A DNA stretch of 64,000 nt from Streptomyces xanthophaeus (GCF_000725805.1 NZ_JOFT01000033.1:17725-81724), one strand, 5' to 3'. Shown: positions 16,609-27,026, counted from the stretch's first letter. Notes: generated by a model from the sequence alone, not told the origin. Program-made: numbers and translations.

Positions 16609-18339
16609 TCAGACGGCCAGCAGCTTGCGCACCCGGTCCGCGCCCACCGCCAGCAGCAGCGTGGGCAGTCGCGGTCCGGTCTCCCGGGTCACGAGGAGCC
16701 GGTAGAGCAGCGCGAAGAACGTCCGCTGGGCGACCTTCAGCTCCGGCGTCGGCTTGGCGTCGGGCTCCAGCCCGGCCATCACCTTCGGGACGCCGTAGAC
16801 GAGGGTGGTCAGCCCGTCGAGGGACCAGTGCGAGTCCAGGCCCTCCAGGAGCAGCCGCAGCGACTCGCGGCCCTCGTCGTCCAGGGAGGACAGCAGCTCC
16901 GCGTCGGGCTCCTCGCGCACGAGGGTCCGCTGGTCGGCCGGGACCTGGGTGGTGATCCAGTTCTCGGCGCGGTCCAGGCGCGGCCGCACCTCGTCGAGCG
17001 AGGTGAGCGGCTGCTCCGGGTCCAGGTCGCTCAGGATGCGCAGGGTCTGCTCGTCGTGGCCGGCGGTGATGTCGACGACGGACGCGAGCGTCCGGTACGC
17101 CATCGGGCGCGCGGTGCGCGGCAGCTCGGCGGCGGCGGTGCGCACGGCACGGGTGTGCGCGGCGGCATCGGCAGGCAGCACGGAGCCGTCGGCGACCTTG
17201 GCCTCCAGCTTGTCCCACTCGTCGTAGAGCCGCTGGATCTCCTGGTCGAAGGCGATCTTGAAGGACTGGTTCGGGCGGCGGCGGGCGTACAGCCAGCGCA
17301 GCAGCTGCGGCTCCATGATCTTCAGCGCGTCGGCCGGGGTCGGGACCCCGCCCTTGCTGGAGGACATCTTGGCCATGCCGCTGATACCGACGAACGCGTA
17401 CATCGGTCCGATCGGCTGCTCGCCGCCGAAGATGTGCACGATCTGGCCGCCGACCTGGAAGGACGAGCCGGGCGAGGAGTGGTCGACGCCCGAGGGCTCG
17501 AAGATCACGCCTTCGAAGGCCCAGCGCATCGGCCAGTCGACCTTCCAGACCAGCTTGCCGCGGTTGAACTCGCTGAGCTTGACCGTCTCGGTGAACTCGT
17601 CCTCGGTGCAGACGTAGGTCAGCTCGGTGGTCTCGTCGTCGTACGAGGTGACCTTGGTGAAGTCCTTGCCGCACTCGGCGCAGTACGGCTTGTACGGGAA
17701 GTACCCGCCCTCGGCGCTGCTGCCGTCGTCCTCGGCGGCCGCGCCGGAGCCCTCGGCGGCCTCCAGCTCGGCCTCGTCGACCTGCTTCTGCTGGGGCTTC
17801 TTGCCGCCCGGCTTCTGCTTGGTGCGGTACTGGTCGAGGACGGCGTCGATGTCGCCGCGGTGCTTCATCGCGTGCAGCACCTGCTCGCGGTACACGCCGG
17901 AGGTGTACTGCTCGGTCTGGCTGATCGGGTCGTACTCCACGCCCAGCTCGGCCAGCGCCTCGGTCATGGCGGCCTTGAAGTGCTCGGCCCAGCTGGCGTA
18001 CTGCGACCCGGCCGGCGCGGGGACGGCGGTCAGCGGCTTGCCGATGTGCTGACCGAAGGTCTCCTCGTCCACGCCGGGGATGCCCTTGGGCACCTTGCGG
18101 TAGCGGTCGTAGTCGTCCCACGAGATCAGGTGGCGGACCTCGATGCCGCGGCGGCGGATCTCGTCGGCGACCAGGTGCGGGGTCATGACCTCGCGGAGGT
18201 TGCCCAGGTGAATGGGGCCGGAGGGGGAGAGTCCGGACGCGACGACGACAGGTTTGCCGGGTGCTCGGCGCTCCGCCTCGGCGATGACCTCGTCCGCGAA
18301 ACGGGAGACCCAGTCGGTCTCGGTGCTGCTCTGAGCCAC
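16609..18339 (-). CDS. lysS: Class I lysine--tRNA ligase
   Basis: 576 residues from the GTG at 18339 with GAAGGA upstream. It is a class I synthetase: the HIGH-type motif is [12 protein letters not shown] and the KMSKS motif AKMSSSKG. A zinc-binding stretch CAEC...C lies in between. A Lys/Gln- and Glu-rich insert (bases ~17735-17815) is lineage-specific. Class I LysRS (also called LysK) is typical of archaea, spirochaetes and some actinobacteria, where it may coexist with the class II enzyme. It is divergent from argS. Confidence 0.93.
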   Translation of the reverse strand: MAQSSTETDWVSRFADEVIAEAERRAPGKPVVVASGLSPSGPIHLGNLREVMTPHLVADEIRRRGIEVRHLISWDDYDRYRKVPKGIPGVDEETFGQHIGKPLTAVPAPAGSQYASWAEHFKAAMTEALAELGVEYDPISQTEQYTSGVYREQVLHAMKHRGDIDAVLDQYRTKQKPGGKKPQQKQVDEAELEAAEGSGAAAEDDGSSAEGGYFPYKPYCAECGKDFTKVTSYDDETTELTYVCTEDEFTETVKLSEFNRGKLVWKVDWPMRWAFEGVIFEPSGVDHSSPGSSFQVGGQIVHIFGGEQPIGPMYAFVGISGMAKMSSSKGGVPTPADALKIMEPQLLRWLYARRRPNQSFKIAFDQEIQRLYDEWDKLEAKVADGSVLPADAAAHTRAVRTAAAELPRTARPMAYRTLASVVDITAGHDEQTLRILSDLDPEQPLTSLDEVRPRLDRAENWITTQVPADQRTLVREEPDAELLSSLDDEGRESLRLLLEGLDSHWSLDGLTTLVYGVPKVMAGLEPDAKPTPELKVAQRTFFALLYRLLVTRETGPRLPTLLLAVGADRVRKLLAV

Positions 18340-18518
18340 GACACGTCCTTCTATCTCGAATGCTGGCTTCAGCCATTCTCCCAGACGGAACAGGCCGCTC
18401 CGAGGTTGCTCGGTGCGGCGGTTATCCCGGGAAGCGGACAGCCCCCGCGTGGGATACTCGGCACTTGTCGGAACAACCAAGTGCACCCACCGGCACAACC
18501 TCACAGGAACGGCAGCTC

Positions 18519-20300
18519 ATGGCCTCGGTCCCTTCCCTCGCTTCTTCCGTCGATCAGCGCGTCGCGGACGCCCTCGCCTCCGCCCTGCCGGAGGCCGGCG
18601 CCGCCGACCCGATGCTGCGACGAAGCGACCGGGCCGACTTCCAGGCCAACGGGATCCTGGCCCTCGCGAAGAAGGCGAAGGCCAACCCGCGCGAGCTGGC
18701 GACCTCCGTGGTCGAGTCCATCCCGACCGGCGGCGACACCGACGTGATCAAGGAGATCGAGGTCTCGGGCCCCGGCTTCCTCAACATCACCGTCTCCGAC
18801 AAGGCGATCATCGAGACCCTGGCCGCGCGCGCCGCGGACGACCGCCTCGGCGTGCCGCTCGCGGCGGACCCGGGCACCACGGTGATCGACTACGCCCAGC
18901 CGAACGTCGCCAAGGAGATGCACGTCGGCCACCTGCGGTCCGCCGTCATCGGCGCCGCGATGGTCGAGATCCTGGAGTTCACCGGCGAGAAGGTGATCCG
19001 CCGCCACCACATCGGCGACTGGGGCACCCAGTTCGGCATGCTCATCCAGTACCTCCTGGAGCACCCGCACGAGCTGGACCACAAGTCGGAGCAGGAGGTC
19101 TCCGGCGAGGAGGCCATGTCCAACCTGAACCGGCTCTACAAGGCCTCGCGCGCGCTCTTCGACTCCGACGAGGAGTTCAAGACGCGGGCCCGGGCGCGCG
19201 TGGTGGACCTCCAGGCCGGTGACCCGGAGACCCTCGCCCTGTGGCAGCGGTTCGTGGACGAGTCGAAGATCTACTTCTACTCCGTCTTCAACAAGCTGGA
19301 CATGGACATCCAGGACCCCGACGTGGTCGGCGAGTCCGGCTACAACGACATGCTGGTCGAGACCTGCGAGCTGCTGGAGAAGTCGGGCGTCGCCGTCCGC
19401 TCCAACGGTGCGCTCTGCGTGTTCTTCGACGACGTCAAGGGCCAGGACGGCAACCCGACCCCGCTGATCGTGCAGAAGTCGGACGGCGGCTTCGGCTACG
19501 CCGCGACCGACCTCTCCGCGATCCGCAACCGGGTGGGCGAGCTGGGCGCGACCACCCTGATCTACGTCGTGGACGCGCGGCAGTCCCTGCACTTCAAGAT
19601 GGTCTTCGAGACGGCGCGCCGGGCCGGCTGGCTGAACGAGGACACCAAGGCCGTGCAGCTGGCCTTCGGCACGGTGCTCGGCAAGGACGGCAAGCCGTTC
19701 AAGACCCGTGAGGGCGAGACGGTCCGGCTGGTGGACCTGCTCGACGAGGCCGTCGAGCGGGCGACGACCGTCGTGCGCGAGAAGGACGAGAACCGCGGCC
19801 TGCTCACCGAGCAGGAGATCGTGGAGAACGGCCTCCAGGTCGGCATCGGCGCGGTCAAGTACGCGGACCTGTCCACCTCGGCGGCGCGCGACTACAAGTT
19901 CGACCTCGACCAGATGGTGTCGCTGACCGGTGACACGTCCGTGTACCTCCAGTACGCGTACGCCCGTATCCGGTCGATCCTGCGCAACGCGGGCGACCGT
20001 TCCCCGGTGGCCCACCCGGAGCTGGAGCTGGCTCCGGCCGAGCGGGCGCTGGGTCTGCACCTGGACGGGTTCGGCGCGCTGATCGAGGAGGCGGCCTCGG
20101 AGTACGCCCCGCACAAGGTGGCCGCGTACCTCTACCAGCTGGCCTCGCTGTTCACGACGTTCTACACCGAGTGCCCCGTCGTGAAGCCGGAGCCGGAGCT
20201 CGTCGTCGGCGAGAACCGCCTCTTCCTGTGCGAGCTGACCGCCCGCACCCTCGGCAAGGGCATGGCCCTCCTCGGCATCCGCACGCCCGAGAAGCTCTGA
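18519..20300 (+). CDS. argS: Arginine--tRNA ligase
   Basis: 593 residues. The N-terminal Add-1 domain precedes the HIGH-type motif [12 protein letters not shown] (residues ~136-147). The KMSKS position is replaced by GKPFKTREG, normal for many ArgRS. The C-terminal DALR anticodon-binding domain ends in [12 protein letters not shown] 18519 is preceded by CAGGAACGGCAG. It is divergent from lysS across 179 bp with no T-box-like element seen. Confidence 0.97.
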   Translation: MASVPSLASSVDQRVADALASALPEAGAADPMLRRSDRADFQANGILALAKKAKANPRELATSVVESIPTGGDTDVIKEIEVSGPGFLNITVSDKAIIETLAARAADDRLGVPLAADPGTTVIDYAQPNVAKEMHVGHLRSAVIGAAMVEILEFTGEKVIRRHHIGDWGTQFGMLIQYLLEHPHELDHKSEQEVSGEEAMSNLNRLYKASRALFDSDEEFKTRARARVVDLQAGDPETLALWQRFVDESKIYFYSVFNKLDMDIQDPDVVGESGYNDMLVETCELLEKSGVAVRSNGALCVFFDDVKGQDGNPTPLIVQKSDGGFGYAATDLSAIRNRVGELGATTLIYVVDARQSLHFKMVFETARRAGWLNEDTKAVQLAFGTVLGKDGKPFKTREGETVRLVDLLDEAVERATTVVREKDENRGLLTEQEIVENGLQVGIGAVKYADLSTSAARDYKFDLDQMVSLTGDTSVYLQYAYARIRSILRNAGDRSPVAHPELELAPAERALGLHLDGFGALIEEAASEYAPHKVAAYLYQLASLFTTFYTECPVVKPEPELVVGENRLFLCELTARTLGKGMALLGIRTPEKL

Positions 20301-20309
20301 CGCACCACC

Positions 20310-20345
20310 CGACGGCCCCCGGCGCACCCGCCCCGGGGGCCGTCG
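20310..20345 (+). terminator. argS terminator hairpin
   Basis: A 13-bp stem (CGACGGCCCCCGG / CCGGGGGCCGTCG) with a 10-nt loop, followed by CATTTC. Confidence 0.88.
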
Positions 20346-20376
20346 CATTTCCCGGACCGGGCTGCGGCCGCACAGC

Positions 20377-20382
20377 TAGGGT
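20377..20382 (+). promoter_or_regulatory. Candidate -10 for the two-gene unit
   Basis: TAGGGT lies 32 nt before the first start of the following gene pair. A -35 element is not obvious. Confidence 0.35.
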
Positions 20383-20413
20383 GGAAGGCGTCCGATCCGA
20401 GGAGGAACCGGAA

Positions 20414-20761
20414 ATGACGACCGCGACGCCCGCACCGGGAGAATCGGTGCCGCCGATGCCCGAGTACACGCCGAAGGCCCTGCGCGCCGCCATTGCCGCC
20501 CACGCCCCCGCTCTGCTGCCGGACTTCGACGCCGCCTGGCGGCGGCAGATCGCCGACGCGTACGACATCGGGCCCGTCCCGGCGTTCATGGCCCGCTGGT
20601 GGGGCGAATACGCCCTCGCGCGTGACCCCCGGCTCGACCACCACGTCACCGGCCTCGAAGCCCGGGCAGCTGATGCGACGGACGCCGAAACGGCCCGCAA
20701 GCTCCTCGAAGAAGCCTCCCGCATCCGCCACGAGCTGCGCGGCCTGGAGCCCGGCGCGTGA
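20414..20761 (+). CDS. DUF6247-like small protein, possible antitoxin
   Basis: 115 residues, acidic and helical. The pattern PKALRAAIAAHAPALLPDFDAAWRRQI...FMARWW resembles actinobacterial DUF6247 proteins, often encoded directly before a small second gene. The strong GGAGGAA ribosome site sits 8 nt before the ATG. It overlaps the next gene by 4 nt (GTGA). Co-translation of a helical protein with a small basic-end protein suggests a toxin-antitoxin-type pair, but no activity is shown. Confidence 0.7.
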   Translation: MTTATPAPGESVPPMPEYTPKALRAAIAAHAPALLPDFDAAWRRQIADAYDIGPVPAFMARWWGEYALARDPRLDHHVTGLEARAADATDAETARKLLEEASRIRHELRGLEPGA

Positions 20762-21048
20762 GCGAGGAGTTCACCGGGCCGCCGTGGGCCCTGGACTGCA
20801 CCCAGGACGCCGAGAAGTACCGGCTCACCCTCGCCGGCCCGCCCCGCGAGGCCCTCTGGGAGGCACTCTTCGAGCTGCGGACGGCACACAACCCGTACCG
20901 CGGGGACGACGTCGAACCGGCACGGTCCACCGTCCCCCGGGGCCCGCACATCGCTTACTTCGACAACAACCGCGGGTGGATCCGCTTCACCTTCCTCGCC
21001 CGCGTGGCCGAGCCGCAGATCGTGGTCGAGGAAATCTTCTGGCAGTAG
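20758..21048 (+). CDS. Small protein, possible RelE/ParE-like toxin
   Basis: 96 residues starting at the GTG overlapping the upstream stop. Predicted to end in beta strands (IRFTFLARVAEPQIVVEEIFW), like the last strands of RelE/ParE toxins. An Asn/Arg/Trp cluster (FDNNRGWIRF) lies before them. The similarity is topological only and no catalytic pattern is certain. Its partner is the upstream DUF6247-like gene. Confidence 0.65.
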   Translation: MSEEFTGPPWALDCTQDAEKYRLTLAGPPREALWEALFELRTAHNPYRGDDVEPARSTVPRGPHIAYFDNNRGWIRFTFLARVAEPQIVVEEIFWQ

Positions 21049-21267
21049 CCCGGGACGCACCCTCCCGGCCGGTGGCGCCTGACCGGGGCACATGCCGCCC
21101 GCAAGCGGACCACCTCTGCCCGTAGCCCGACCCTGGGTGACGGGACCGCACAGATTTCGCAATCCTGTAGCCCTCTTCAAGGCCTTCCCGTCTCACTAGC
21201 CTTGGCGCCTCCCAAGGGGTTTGGGGTGGCTCCGGACGGATGTCCGGAGCCCGGGGAGGTAAAGAGC

Positions 21268-23592
21268 ATGCAGTTCAAGCGCATGGCCGTCGTGGCAGCA
21301 GCCGCGGTGGCCGGCCAGACGCTCCTGATGGCCGCACCCGCGATGGCCGAGGAGCCGCCGGCAGTGACCGCGCCCGACGCGGTCCCCGCGGACGCCGACG
21401 GGCCGGGCGGAGCACCGCAGCCGCCGCAGGCACCGGCGAAGGCACCGGCGAAGGAAAAGGCCAAGGGCGAGGCGCAGGAGAAGGTTCCGGAGAAGGCGCA
21501 GGACAAACCCGGGGGGAAGAAGGCGGCCGAGGACACCGCCCCGCAGGCAGAACCCGCCGCCGCGGCCGTGGCCGCACCGGCCCCGGCCGAGGCCGCGGCC
21601 CCGGCGGCAGCGCAGGTGGTGCCGGAGACGGTGCCCGAGGCTGCGGCCGAAGCTCCGGCGGACGCTCCGGCGGAGGCTGCGGCCGAGACCGCCGAGGACG
21701 ACCAGGGCGACCAGGACACCGGGGCCGACCAGCTCCTGATGGGGCCCGAGGTCACGGTCCAGGGCATCCCCGCGGACGGCTTCAAGGCCGACGGCAGCTG
21801 GACCGCGCTGACGGTGACCGTCGACAACTCGGGCCACGTCGCCGTACCGGGCTACACCCCGATGCTGGGCGTCTCACAGTCCGCCGGGCGGTTCGCTCCC
21901 GCCCACATCCAGGTCGAACACCGCACCGCGGGCGGGTCGTGGACGGCCGCCGCTCTGGTCCAGGACGCGGAGTCGGCCCCCGCGCTGGGCTACGCCCTCG
22001 GCAGCGCCGCCGCGGTCCCCTCCGGCCAGGTCCAGACGATCGAGGTCCGGATCAGCTTCGCCGCGGACACCCCGGTCGTACCGTTCGACCTGACGGCGGA
22101 CGGGCGCAGCCGCGTCGGCACGTCCACCGGCAGCTCCCCCACGTCCTCGTACGCGACGAGGATCGCGGGAGCCCCCGGCGGTGACGAGGACCCGCTGTTC
22201 ACCGAGGGCCCCGCCCTGACCGTGAGCGGGGTGCCGGGCGCGGTCGCCGCGGGCGGCGACTGGACGGCCCTCTCGGTCCGGGTGGACAACTCGGGGAAGG
22301 GCGAGCTCGCCGCCTTCGACCTGGGACTGGTCCTGGCCCGGCCGGACTTCGTCTCCATGCAGGTCTCGCAGATCGCGGTCGAGGTCCTGCGGCCGGCCGT
22401 GGGCGGGCAGGCGGCGGCCTGGGAGTCCGTCGAGATCACCTCGGACGAGGACGGCTACTTCTTCGCGGGCGGCCTCGTGAAGGGCCCGGTCGGAGCCGGT
22501 GCGGCGTTCGACGTCCCGGTCCGCGTCCGCTTCACCGCCGACGCCCCGACCGGCGCGGTCTCCTTCTTCGCCTGGGGCACGTCCCAGGTCGACGCGGAAA
22601 CGCCCCCGCCCTGGGCCGGCTCCCGCTCGAAGCCCCAACTCACCACCCTCCAGGCCCCGGGCACCGTCCCGGGCGGGGAGACCCCGGGCGGAGAAACGCC
22701 GGGAGGCGGTACGCCTGGCGGCGGCACCCCGGGCGGAGAGACCCCAGGCGGCGGAACGCCCGGCGGCGGGACCCCCAGCGGGGAAACCCCAGGAGGCGGA
22801 ACCCCGGGCGGGGAGACGCCCGGCGGAGGCACCCCCGGCGGGGAGACCCCGGGCGGAGGCACCCCGGGAGGCGGCACTCCCGGCGGGGAAACCCCGGGCG
22901 GGGGCACGCCCGGAGGCGGGACCCCAGGCGGGGGCAGCCCCGGCGGGGAGACCCCAGGCGGGGGCACGCCCGGAGGCGGCACCCCCGGCGGGGAAACCCC
23001 AGGCGGAGGAACGCCCGGAGGCGGCACACCGGGCGGAGAGACCCCAGGCGGAGGCACCCCCGGCGGGGAGACCCCGGGAGGCGGCACCCCCGGAGGCGGG
23101 ACCCCCGGCGGCGAAACCCCAGGCGGGGGCACGCCTGGCGGCGGCACACCGGGCGGAGAGACCCCAGGCGGAGGAACGCCCGGAGGCGGGACACCGGGCG
23201 GGGAAACCCCCGGTGGAGGCACCCCAGGCGGAGGAACGCCCGGCGGGGAGACCCCGGGCGGAGGCACCCCCGGGAGCGGGACCCCGGGAAGCGGTACGCC
23301 CGGGGGCGGGACCCCCGGCGGGGGAACCCCGGGAGGCGGGTCCGGCGGGAACGTGCCCGGGCCTGACGGTGGCGTCGGGGGGACGCCGATCGGCACCTTC
23401 CCCGGCAGCGGCAGCGGAATCGGCAGCGGAATCGGGACCGGCCAGGCCAGCGCCAGCGGCACCGGCTCGGAGCTCGCCTCCACCGGCGCCGATCCGGCCA
23501 GCAGCTGGGCCCTCGGCGGCGCCGGGACGGCCCTGGTCCTCGGTGCAGCCCTGATCGCCGGCACCGGACGCCACCGCCGCCGCACCCACTGA
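21268..23592 (+). CDS. LAxTG sortase-anchored repeat-rich surface protein
   Basis: 774 residues from the ATG at 21268 (ribosome site GGGGAGGT). Signal peptide to AMA-EE; an Ala/Pro/Glu/Lys-rich spacer (~30-150); two tandem ~145-residue beta-domains (GPEVTVQGIPADGFKADGSW and GPALTVSGVPGAVAAGGDW both open a unit); ~45 copies of PGG[E/G]T pentapeptides; then a sorting signal LASTG, a hydrophobic helix and the tail GRHRRRTH. Class E sortase should link it to peptidoglycan. The repeat would act as an extended stalk. Confidence 0.88.
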   Translation: MQFKRMAVVAAAAVAGQTLLMAAPAMAEEPPAVTAPDAVPADADGPGGAPQPPQAPAKAPAKEKAKGEAQEKVPEKAQDKPGGKKAAEDTAPQAEPAAAAVAAPAPAEAAAPAAAQVVPETVPEAAAEAPADAPAEAAAETAEDDQGDQDTGADQLLMGPEVTVQGIPADGFKADGSWTALTVTVDNSGHVAVPGYTPMLGVSQSAGRFAPAHIQVEHRTAGGSWTAAALVQDAESAPALGYALGSAAAVPSGQVQTIEVRISFAADTPVVPFDLTADGRSRVGTSTGSSPTSSYATRIAGAPGGDEDPLFTEGPALTVSGVPGAVAAGGDWTALSVRVDNSGKGELAAFDLGLVLARPDFVSMQVSQIAVEVLRPAVGGQAAAWESVEITSDEDGYFFAGGLVKGPVGAGAAFDVPVRVRFTADAPTGAVSFFAWGTSQVDAETPPPWAGSRSKPQLTTLQAPGTVPGGETPGGETPGGGTPGGGTPGGETPGGGTPGGGTPSGETPGGGTPGGETPGGGTPGGETPGGGTPGGGTPGGETPGGGTPGGGTPGGGSPGGETPGGGTPGGGTPGGETPGGGTPGGGTPGGETPGGGTPGGETPGGGTPGGGTPGGETPGGGTPGGGTPGGETPGGGTPGGGTPGGETPGGGTPGGGTPGGETPGGGTPGSGTPGSGTPGGGTPGGGTPGGGSGGNVPGPDGGVGGTPIGTFPGSGSGIGSGIGTGQASASGTGSELASTGADPASSWALGGAGTALVLGAALIAGTGRHRRRTH
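22669..23346 (+). repeat. 15-bp coding tandem repeat array, ~45 units
   Basis: Each 15-bp unit encodes Pro-Gly-Gly-(Glu/Gly)-Thr. Units differ at third positions, so the array is old or under purifying selection for amino acids. Its reverse complement is also open (a Pro-rich shadow). Copy number should vary between strains. Confidence 0.95.
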
Positions 23593-23695
23593 CCGCCCGA
23601 CCCGGCGGCAGCAACAGCCGGGCCCCGGAACCGTCTCCGGGCCCCGGCCCGCCCTCCCGGCCGGCGCCGGCGATGCCGCGTACCGCCCGGTTTCA

Positions 23696-23724
23696 CCCGT
23701 ACGGCCCGGTTCGGGCCGTACGGG
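23696..23724. terminator. Hairpin after the surface-protein gene
   Basis: A 12-bp perfect stem (CCCGTACGGCCC / GGGCCGTACGGG) with a 5-nt loop, ~105 nt after the stop and ~55 nt before the VOC gene. An operator role for the downstream gene cannot be excluded. Confidence 0.7.
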
Positions 23725-23777
23725 CCGGGTAGGGGACGGCCCGTCCAATCCCCATCCCCTCTTCCCCGGAGGCCTCC

Positions 23778-24584
23778 GTGCCCGACATGAACGGCCCCTA
23801 CAAGCCCGGCACCCCGTGCTGGATCGACCTCATGGTCCCCGACCAGCAGGCGGCCCTCGACTTCTACTGCGACCTCTTCGGCTGGCAGGGCGAGGTCGGC
23901 CCGGCGGAGCAGGGCGGCTACTCCGTCTGCACCCTCAAGGGCAAGCCGGTCGCGGGGATCATGAAGGCGATGAACCCGGACGGCAGCATCCCCGACCCGA
24001 TGCCGCCGATCGTCTGGACGACGTACCTGGCCACCGACGCCATCGACGCCACCCTCAAGTCCGTGTCCGACGCGCGCGGCCAGGTCCTCATGGGCCCCAT
24101 GGACGTCATGGAACTCGGCCGGATGGCCGTCATCACCGACCCGACCGGCGCCGTCGTCGGCCTGTGGGAGGCCGGCTCCTTCGACGGCGCGGGCATCGTC
24201 AACGAGCACGGCGCGCTGATCTGGAGCGAGCTGAGCACCAGCGACGTCCCCGCTGCGGCCGCGTTCTATTCGAGCGTGCTGCCCGTCACCACGGCCGCCT
24301 CCAAGATGCCGGGGGCCGAGGGGTACACGGAGTTCATGGTCGGCGGCCGCGCGGTCGGCGGAATGATGAGCCTGGACCAGCTGCCGCCGGGCACTCCCCC
24401 GAACTGGCTGGCGTACTTCCACGTGGACGACGTCGACAGCATCCAGGCCGCCGCCACCCGCTCCGGGGCCAACGTCCTCGCCCCCGCCTTCGACATGCCG
24501 GCGGGCCGCATGGCCGTCCTCTCCGACCCGCAGGGCGCCCCCTTCGCGGTGATCACGGCCTCGGAGCCGGAACAGCCCGCCTGA
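23778..24584 (+). CDS. VOC-family (glyoxalase/dioxygenase-fold) protein
   Basis: 268 residues made of two VOC repeats. Repeat 1: GTPCWIDLMVPDQQAALDFYCDLFGW...GLWEAG. Repeat 2: GALIWSELSTSDVPAAAAFYSSVL...FAVITAS. Ligand-like residues (Glu/His) are not all present, so an enzymatic metal site is doubtful; many actinobacterial homologues are uncharacterised. GTG start with CGGAGG upstream. Confidence 0.9.
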   Translation: MPDMNGPYKPGTPCWIDLMVPDQQAALDFYCDLFGWQGEVGPAEQGGYSVCTLKGKPVAGIMKAMNPDGSIPDPMPPIVWTTYLATDAIDATLKSVSDARGQVLMGPMDVMELGRMAVITDPTGAVVGLWEAGSFDGAGIVNEHGALIWSELSTSDVPAAAAFYSSVLPVTTAASKMPGAEGYTEFMVGGRAVGGMMSLDQLPPGTPPNWLAYFHVDDVDSIQAAATRSGANVLAPAFDMPAGRMAVLSDPQGAPFAVITASEPEQPA

Positions 24585-24625
24585 CGCGAAGCCCCCGACC
24601 GGGCCGGCGCCCGCCCGTATGCCGC

Positions 24626-24657
24626 CGCGTGACACCCGGAAGCCGGCGTGTCACGCG
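24626..24657. terminator. Convergent terminator overlapping a stop codon
   Basis: A 10-bp perfect stem (CGCGTGACAC / GTGTCACGCG) with CCGG-AAG-CCGG inside. It contains the stop codon of the minus-strand STAND gene at 24651. Confidence 0.75.
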
Positions 24658-27008
24658 CGCAGCCAGGCGGCCCGGCTGCGCCAGCGGGCCGCCTCCTCGG
24701 TGTCACCGGTCGAGGCGTACAGCGCCGCCGCCCGGTCCCAGGCTTCCGCCGCCTCGGCGGGGCGGTCCAGCAGGGCCAGCAGCTCTCCGTACCCCGTCGC
24801 GGCGAGGGCCTCATGGACGGGGCCCGCCACCCCGGCCAGGAGCGCACAGGCCCGTTCCTGGGCCGCCAGGGCCTCTTCCAGCCGCCCCTCTTCCCGGTCG
24901 ATCTGCGCCAGGTTGTGCAGGGTCCCGCCCTCCCCGTGCCGGTCGCCCTCCGCCACGAACACGGTGAGGGCCTCCTCGTTACGGGCCCGTGCCTCCTGCA
25001 GTCGGCCATCGCCATGGAGCAACCTCGCGAGCCCGTTGAGCGCCCAGCCCTCCCGCTTGCGGTTACCCAGTTGCCGCACGCGCGCGAGGACCTCCTCCCG
25101 TACGACGAGCGCCTCCTGCCGATGGCCCTCCTTCCAGAGCGCGTCCGCGAGGAACTCCCGTGCGGAAGCCTCACGGTGCGGATCGTTGGACTCCCGGAGG
25201 AACTGAGCTGCCTCCCGGTACACGGTGACGGCCTCCCCCGTCCGTCCCAGCTTCTCGTAGACCTCGCCCAGTCCGGTCAGCGTCGCGCCCAGCGCATGTG
25301 CGATCCCCAGCTCGCTGAGGATCTCCCGCGCGCCCTCGTACGCCTCCAGGGCCTCCCCGAAGCGGTGCCCGTCCCGGTGCAGACCGCCGAGCAGGTTCAG
25401 CGCCTTGCCCTCCCCCATCGGCAGGGGCACCTCACGGAACACCACGAGGGCCTCCGTCGCCTTCTCGGTCGCCTCCTCCTGTTCGTGCCCGTGGACCAGG
25501 ACGAGCGCCAGGTCGTACAGCCCCACCCCGACGTCCTCACGGCTGCCGGTTTGCCTGGCCACGTCCAGCAGCCGCCGTGCCACGGCCACTGCTTCCTCCG
25601 CGTGGCCGTAGAGCTGGAGGTACGGCATCAGCAGCTGACCCAGTCGTGTGGCGATTTCCGGCAGGCCTTCGGCCGCGGCAAGGTCGACGGCGGCAACCAG
25701 CAGGGCGCGTTCGGCATCGAGCCAGCGCAGCGTCTCCGCCACCGGAGGCAGACCAGGCCCGACGGGCGCGCGGCCGCTCATCCCCAGGGCCTGATGCGCC
25801 CTCTTCGCCTCCGAGACCAGGTTCACGAGGAGGGCCTTGACCGCCGCCTCCCTGCCGTCCTCCTGCGCGCACGCCTCCCCGCACTCCCGCGCGTACAGCC
25901 GGACCAGGTCGTGCATCCGCCAGCGCCCCGAGCCGATGGGCTGTTCGGTGAGCAGGCTGGCCCGGACGAGGGCGGCCAGTCTGGAACGCAGGCCCACGGC
26001 CTGGCCGGTGACCAGCTGGGCGTAAGGGGTGGAGCAGTCCGGCCCGGGGTTCACCGTGAGGAGGCGGAAGATCCTGGCCTGGTCGGCCGGGAGCCGCTTG
26101 TACGAGAGCTCGAAGGCCGCCCGGACCCCGACCGGGACCCCGCCGTCACCCTCGTCGAAGGTCAGCGCCTCCAGGCGGGTCCGGGTGTCGGCCAGTTGGT
26201 CCGCCAGCTCCTGCGCGGCCAACCCCGGATCACCCGCCAGCAGCGCCCCGGCCACCGTCAGGGCCAACGGGAGCCGCCCGCAGGCCTCGGCGACGGCCGC
26301 CAGGGCGGCGGGCTCCCGCGCGGGCCGGGGGTCCTTCGGCCAGGTCCGCAGCAGCGCGCCCGTCAGGAGCTGGACCGCGGGCTGCGCCTCCAGTTCGTCC
26401 AGCGCGACGAGCATGGCGGGGAAGCCGGGTGCGACGAGCCGGTGCCGGGAGGTGATCAGCAGCCGGTGGGTGTCCCCGGCGGGTACGAGGTCCCGTACCT
26501 GGGCGACGGTCCCGGCGTCGTCCGCGACGATCAGCACCCGTTGCCCGGCGCGGGCGTACGCGGCCAGGCGTCCCTGGTACAGGGCCACTTGGCCTTGTGG
26601 CGAGGACGGTAAGTCGGTGTCCCTGATGCCCAGCCGGCCGAGGAGCTCCTGCACGGCCTGGGGGCTGCTCACCCCGCCGTCGGGGGCGTAGCCGCGCAGG
26701 GAGAGGAAGAAGACCCGGTCCGCGAACCAGCCCAGTTCCACGGCCCGGTGGGCCGTCGCCACGGCCAGCGCGCTCTTGCCGACGCCCGCCAGCCCGGCCA
26801 CGACGGCCACGGGGGATCCGCCCTCGGCGAGCAGGTCGGCCAGTTCCCGGGCCGGGCCGTCCCGGCCGACCAGCGCGGCGGGCGCGTCGGGCAGGCCGAG
26901 GAGGGCCTGCGGTGCGGGCCCGGCGCCGGGCTCGTACACGTACTGGTTCCCGGCGATCTGCGTGATCTGCGATCCGCCACTGGCCTCGGCCTGCTGCTCG
27001 ACACCCAC
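24651..27008 (-). CDS. STAND NTPase: NB-ARC with C-terminal TPRs
   Basis: 785 residues. NB-ARC core: P-loop GLAGVGKSALA (~72-82), Walker B-like VLIVADDAG, sensor LLITSRHRL, GxP motif CGRLPLAL and a winged-helix MHD-type LVRLYARECGE. The second half has about ten TPR-like helical repeats (ALEAYEGAREILSELG). The N-terminus has no enzymatic effector, only a ~12-residue motif QITQIAGNQYVYE. STAND proteins of this plan are regulators or innate-immune sensors. The GTG start follows a weak ribosome site, 18 bp after the anti-sigma-like gene. Confidence 0.9.
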   Translation of the reverse strand: MGVEQQAEASGGSQITQIAGNQYVYEPGAGPAPQALLGLPDAPAALVGRDGPARELADLLAEGGSPVAVVAGLAGVGKSALAVATAHRAVELGWFADRVFFLSLRGYAPDGGVSSPQAVQELLGRLGIRDTDLPSSPQGQVALYQGRLAAYARAGQRVLIVADDAGTVAQVRDLVPAGDTHRLLITSRHRLVAPGFPAMLVALDELEAQPAVQLLTGALLRTWPKDPRPAREPAALAAVAEACGRLPLALTVAGALLAGDPGLAAQELADQLADTRTRLEALTFDEGDGGVPVGVRAAFELSYKRLPADQARIFRLLTVNPGPDCSTPYAQLVTGQAVGLRSRLAALVRASLLTEQPIGSGRWRMHDLVRLYARECGEACAQEDGREAAVKALLVNLVSEAKRAHQALGMSGRAPVGPGLPPVAETLRWLDAERALLVAAVDLAAAEGLPEIATRLGQLLMPYLQLYGHAEEAVAVARRLLDVARQTGSREDVGVGLYDLALVLVHGHEQEEATEKATEALVVFREVPLPMGEGKALNLLGGLHRDGHRFGEALEAYEGAREILSELGIAHALGATLTGLGEVYEKLGRTGEAVTVYREAAQFLRESNDPHREASAREFLADALWKEGHRQEALVVREEVLARVRQLGNRKREGWALNGLARLLHGDGRLQEARARNEEALTVFVAEGDRHGEGGTLHNLAQIDREEGRLEEALAAQERACALLAGVAGPVHEALAATGYGELLALLDRPAEAAEAWDRAAALYASTGDTEEAARWRSRAAWLRA

Positions 27009-27026
27009 CCGGCCGAAGCTAGCGCT

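Noticed and set aside
18340..18518. T-box leader between lysS and argS.
   Set aside because: No specifier or T-box consensus; the gap is short and ordinary.
22669..23346. Regular short repeats that might suggest CRISPR.
   Set aside because: Units are contiguous 15-mers with no spacers, encoding a pentapeptide stalk in frame.
22455..24635. A 726-codon minus-strand open frame rich in VPPPG.
   Set aside because: It is the reverse complement of the PGGxT repeat and the VOC gene. It lacks a ribosome site and any domain, and the plus strand has clear genes.
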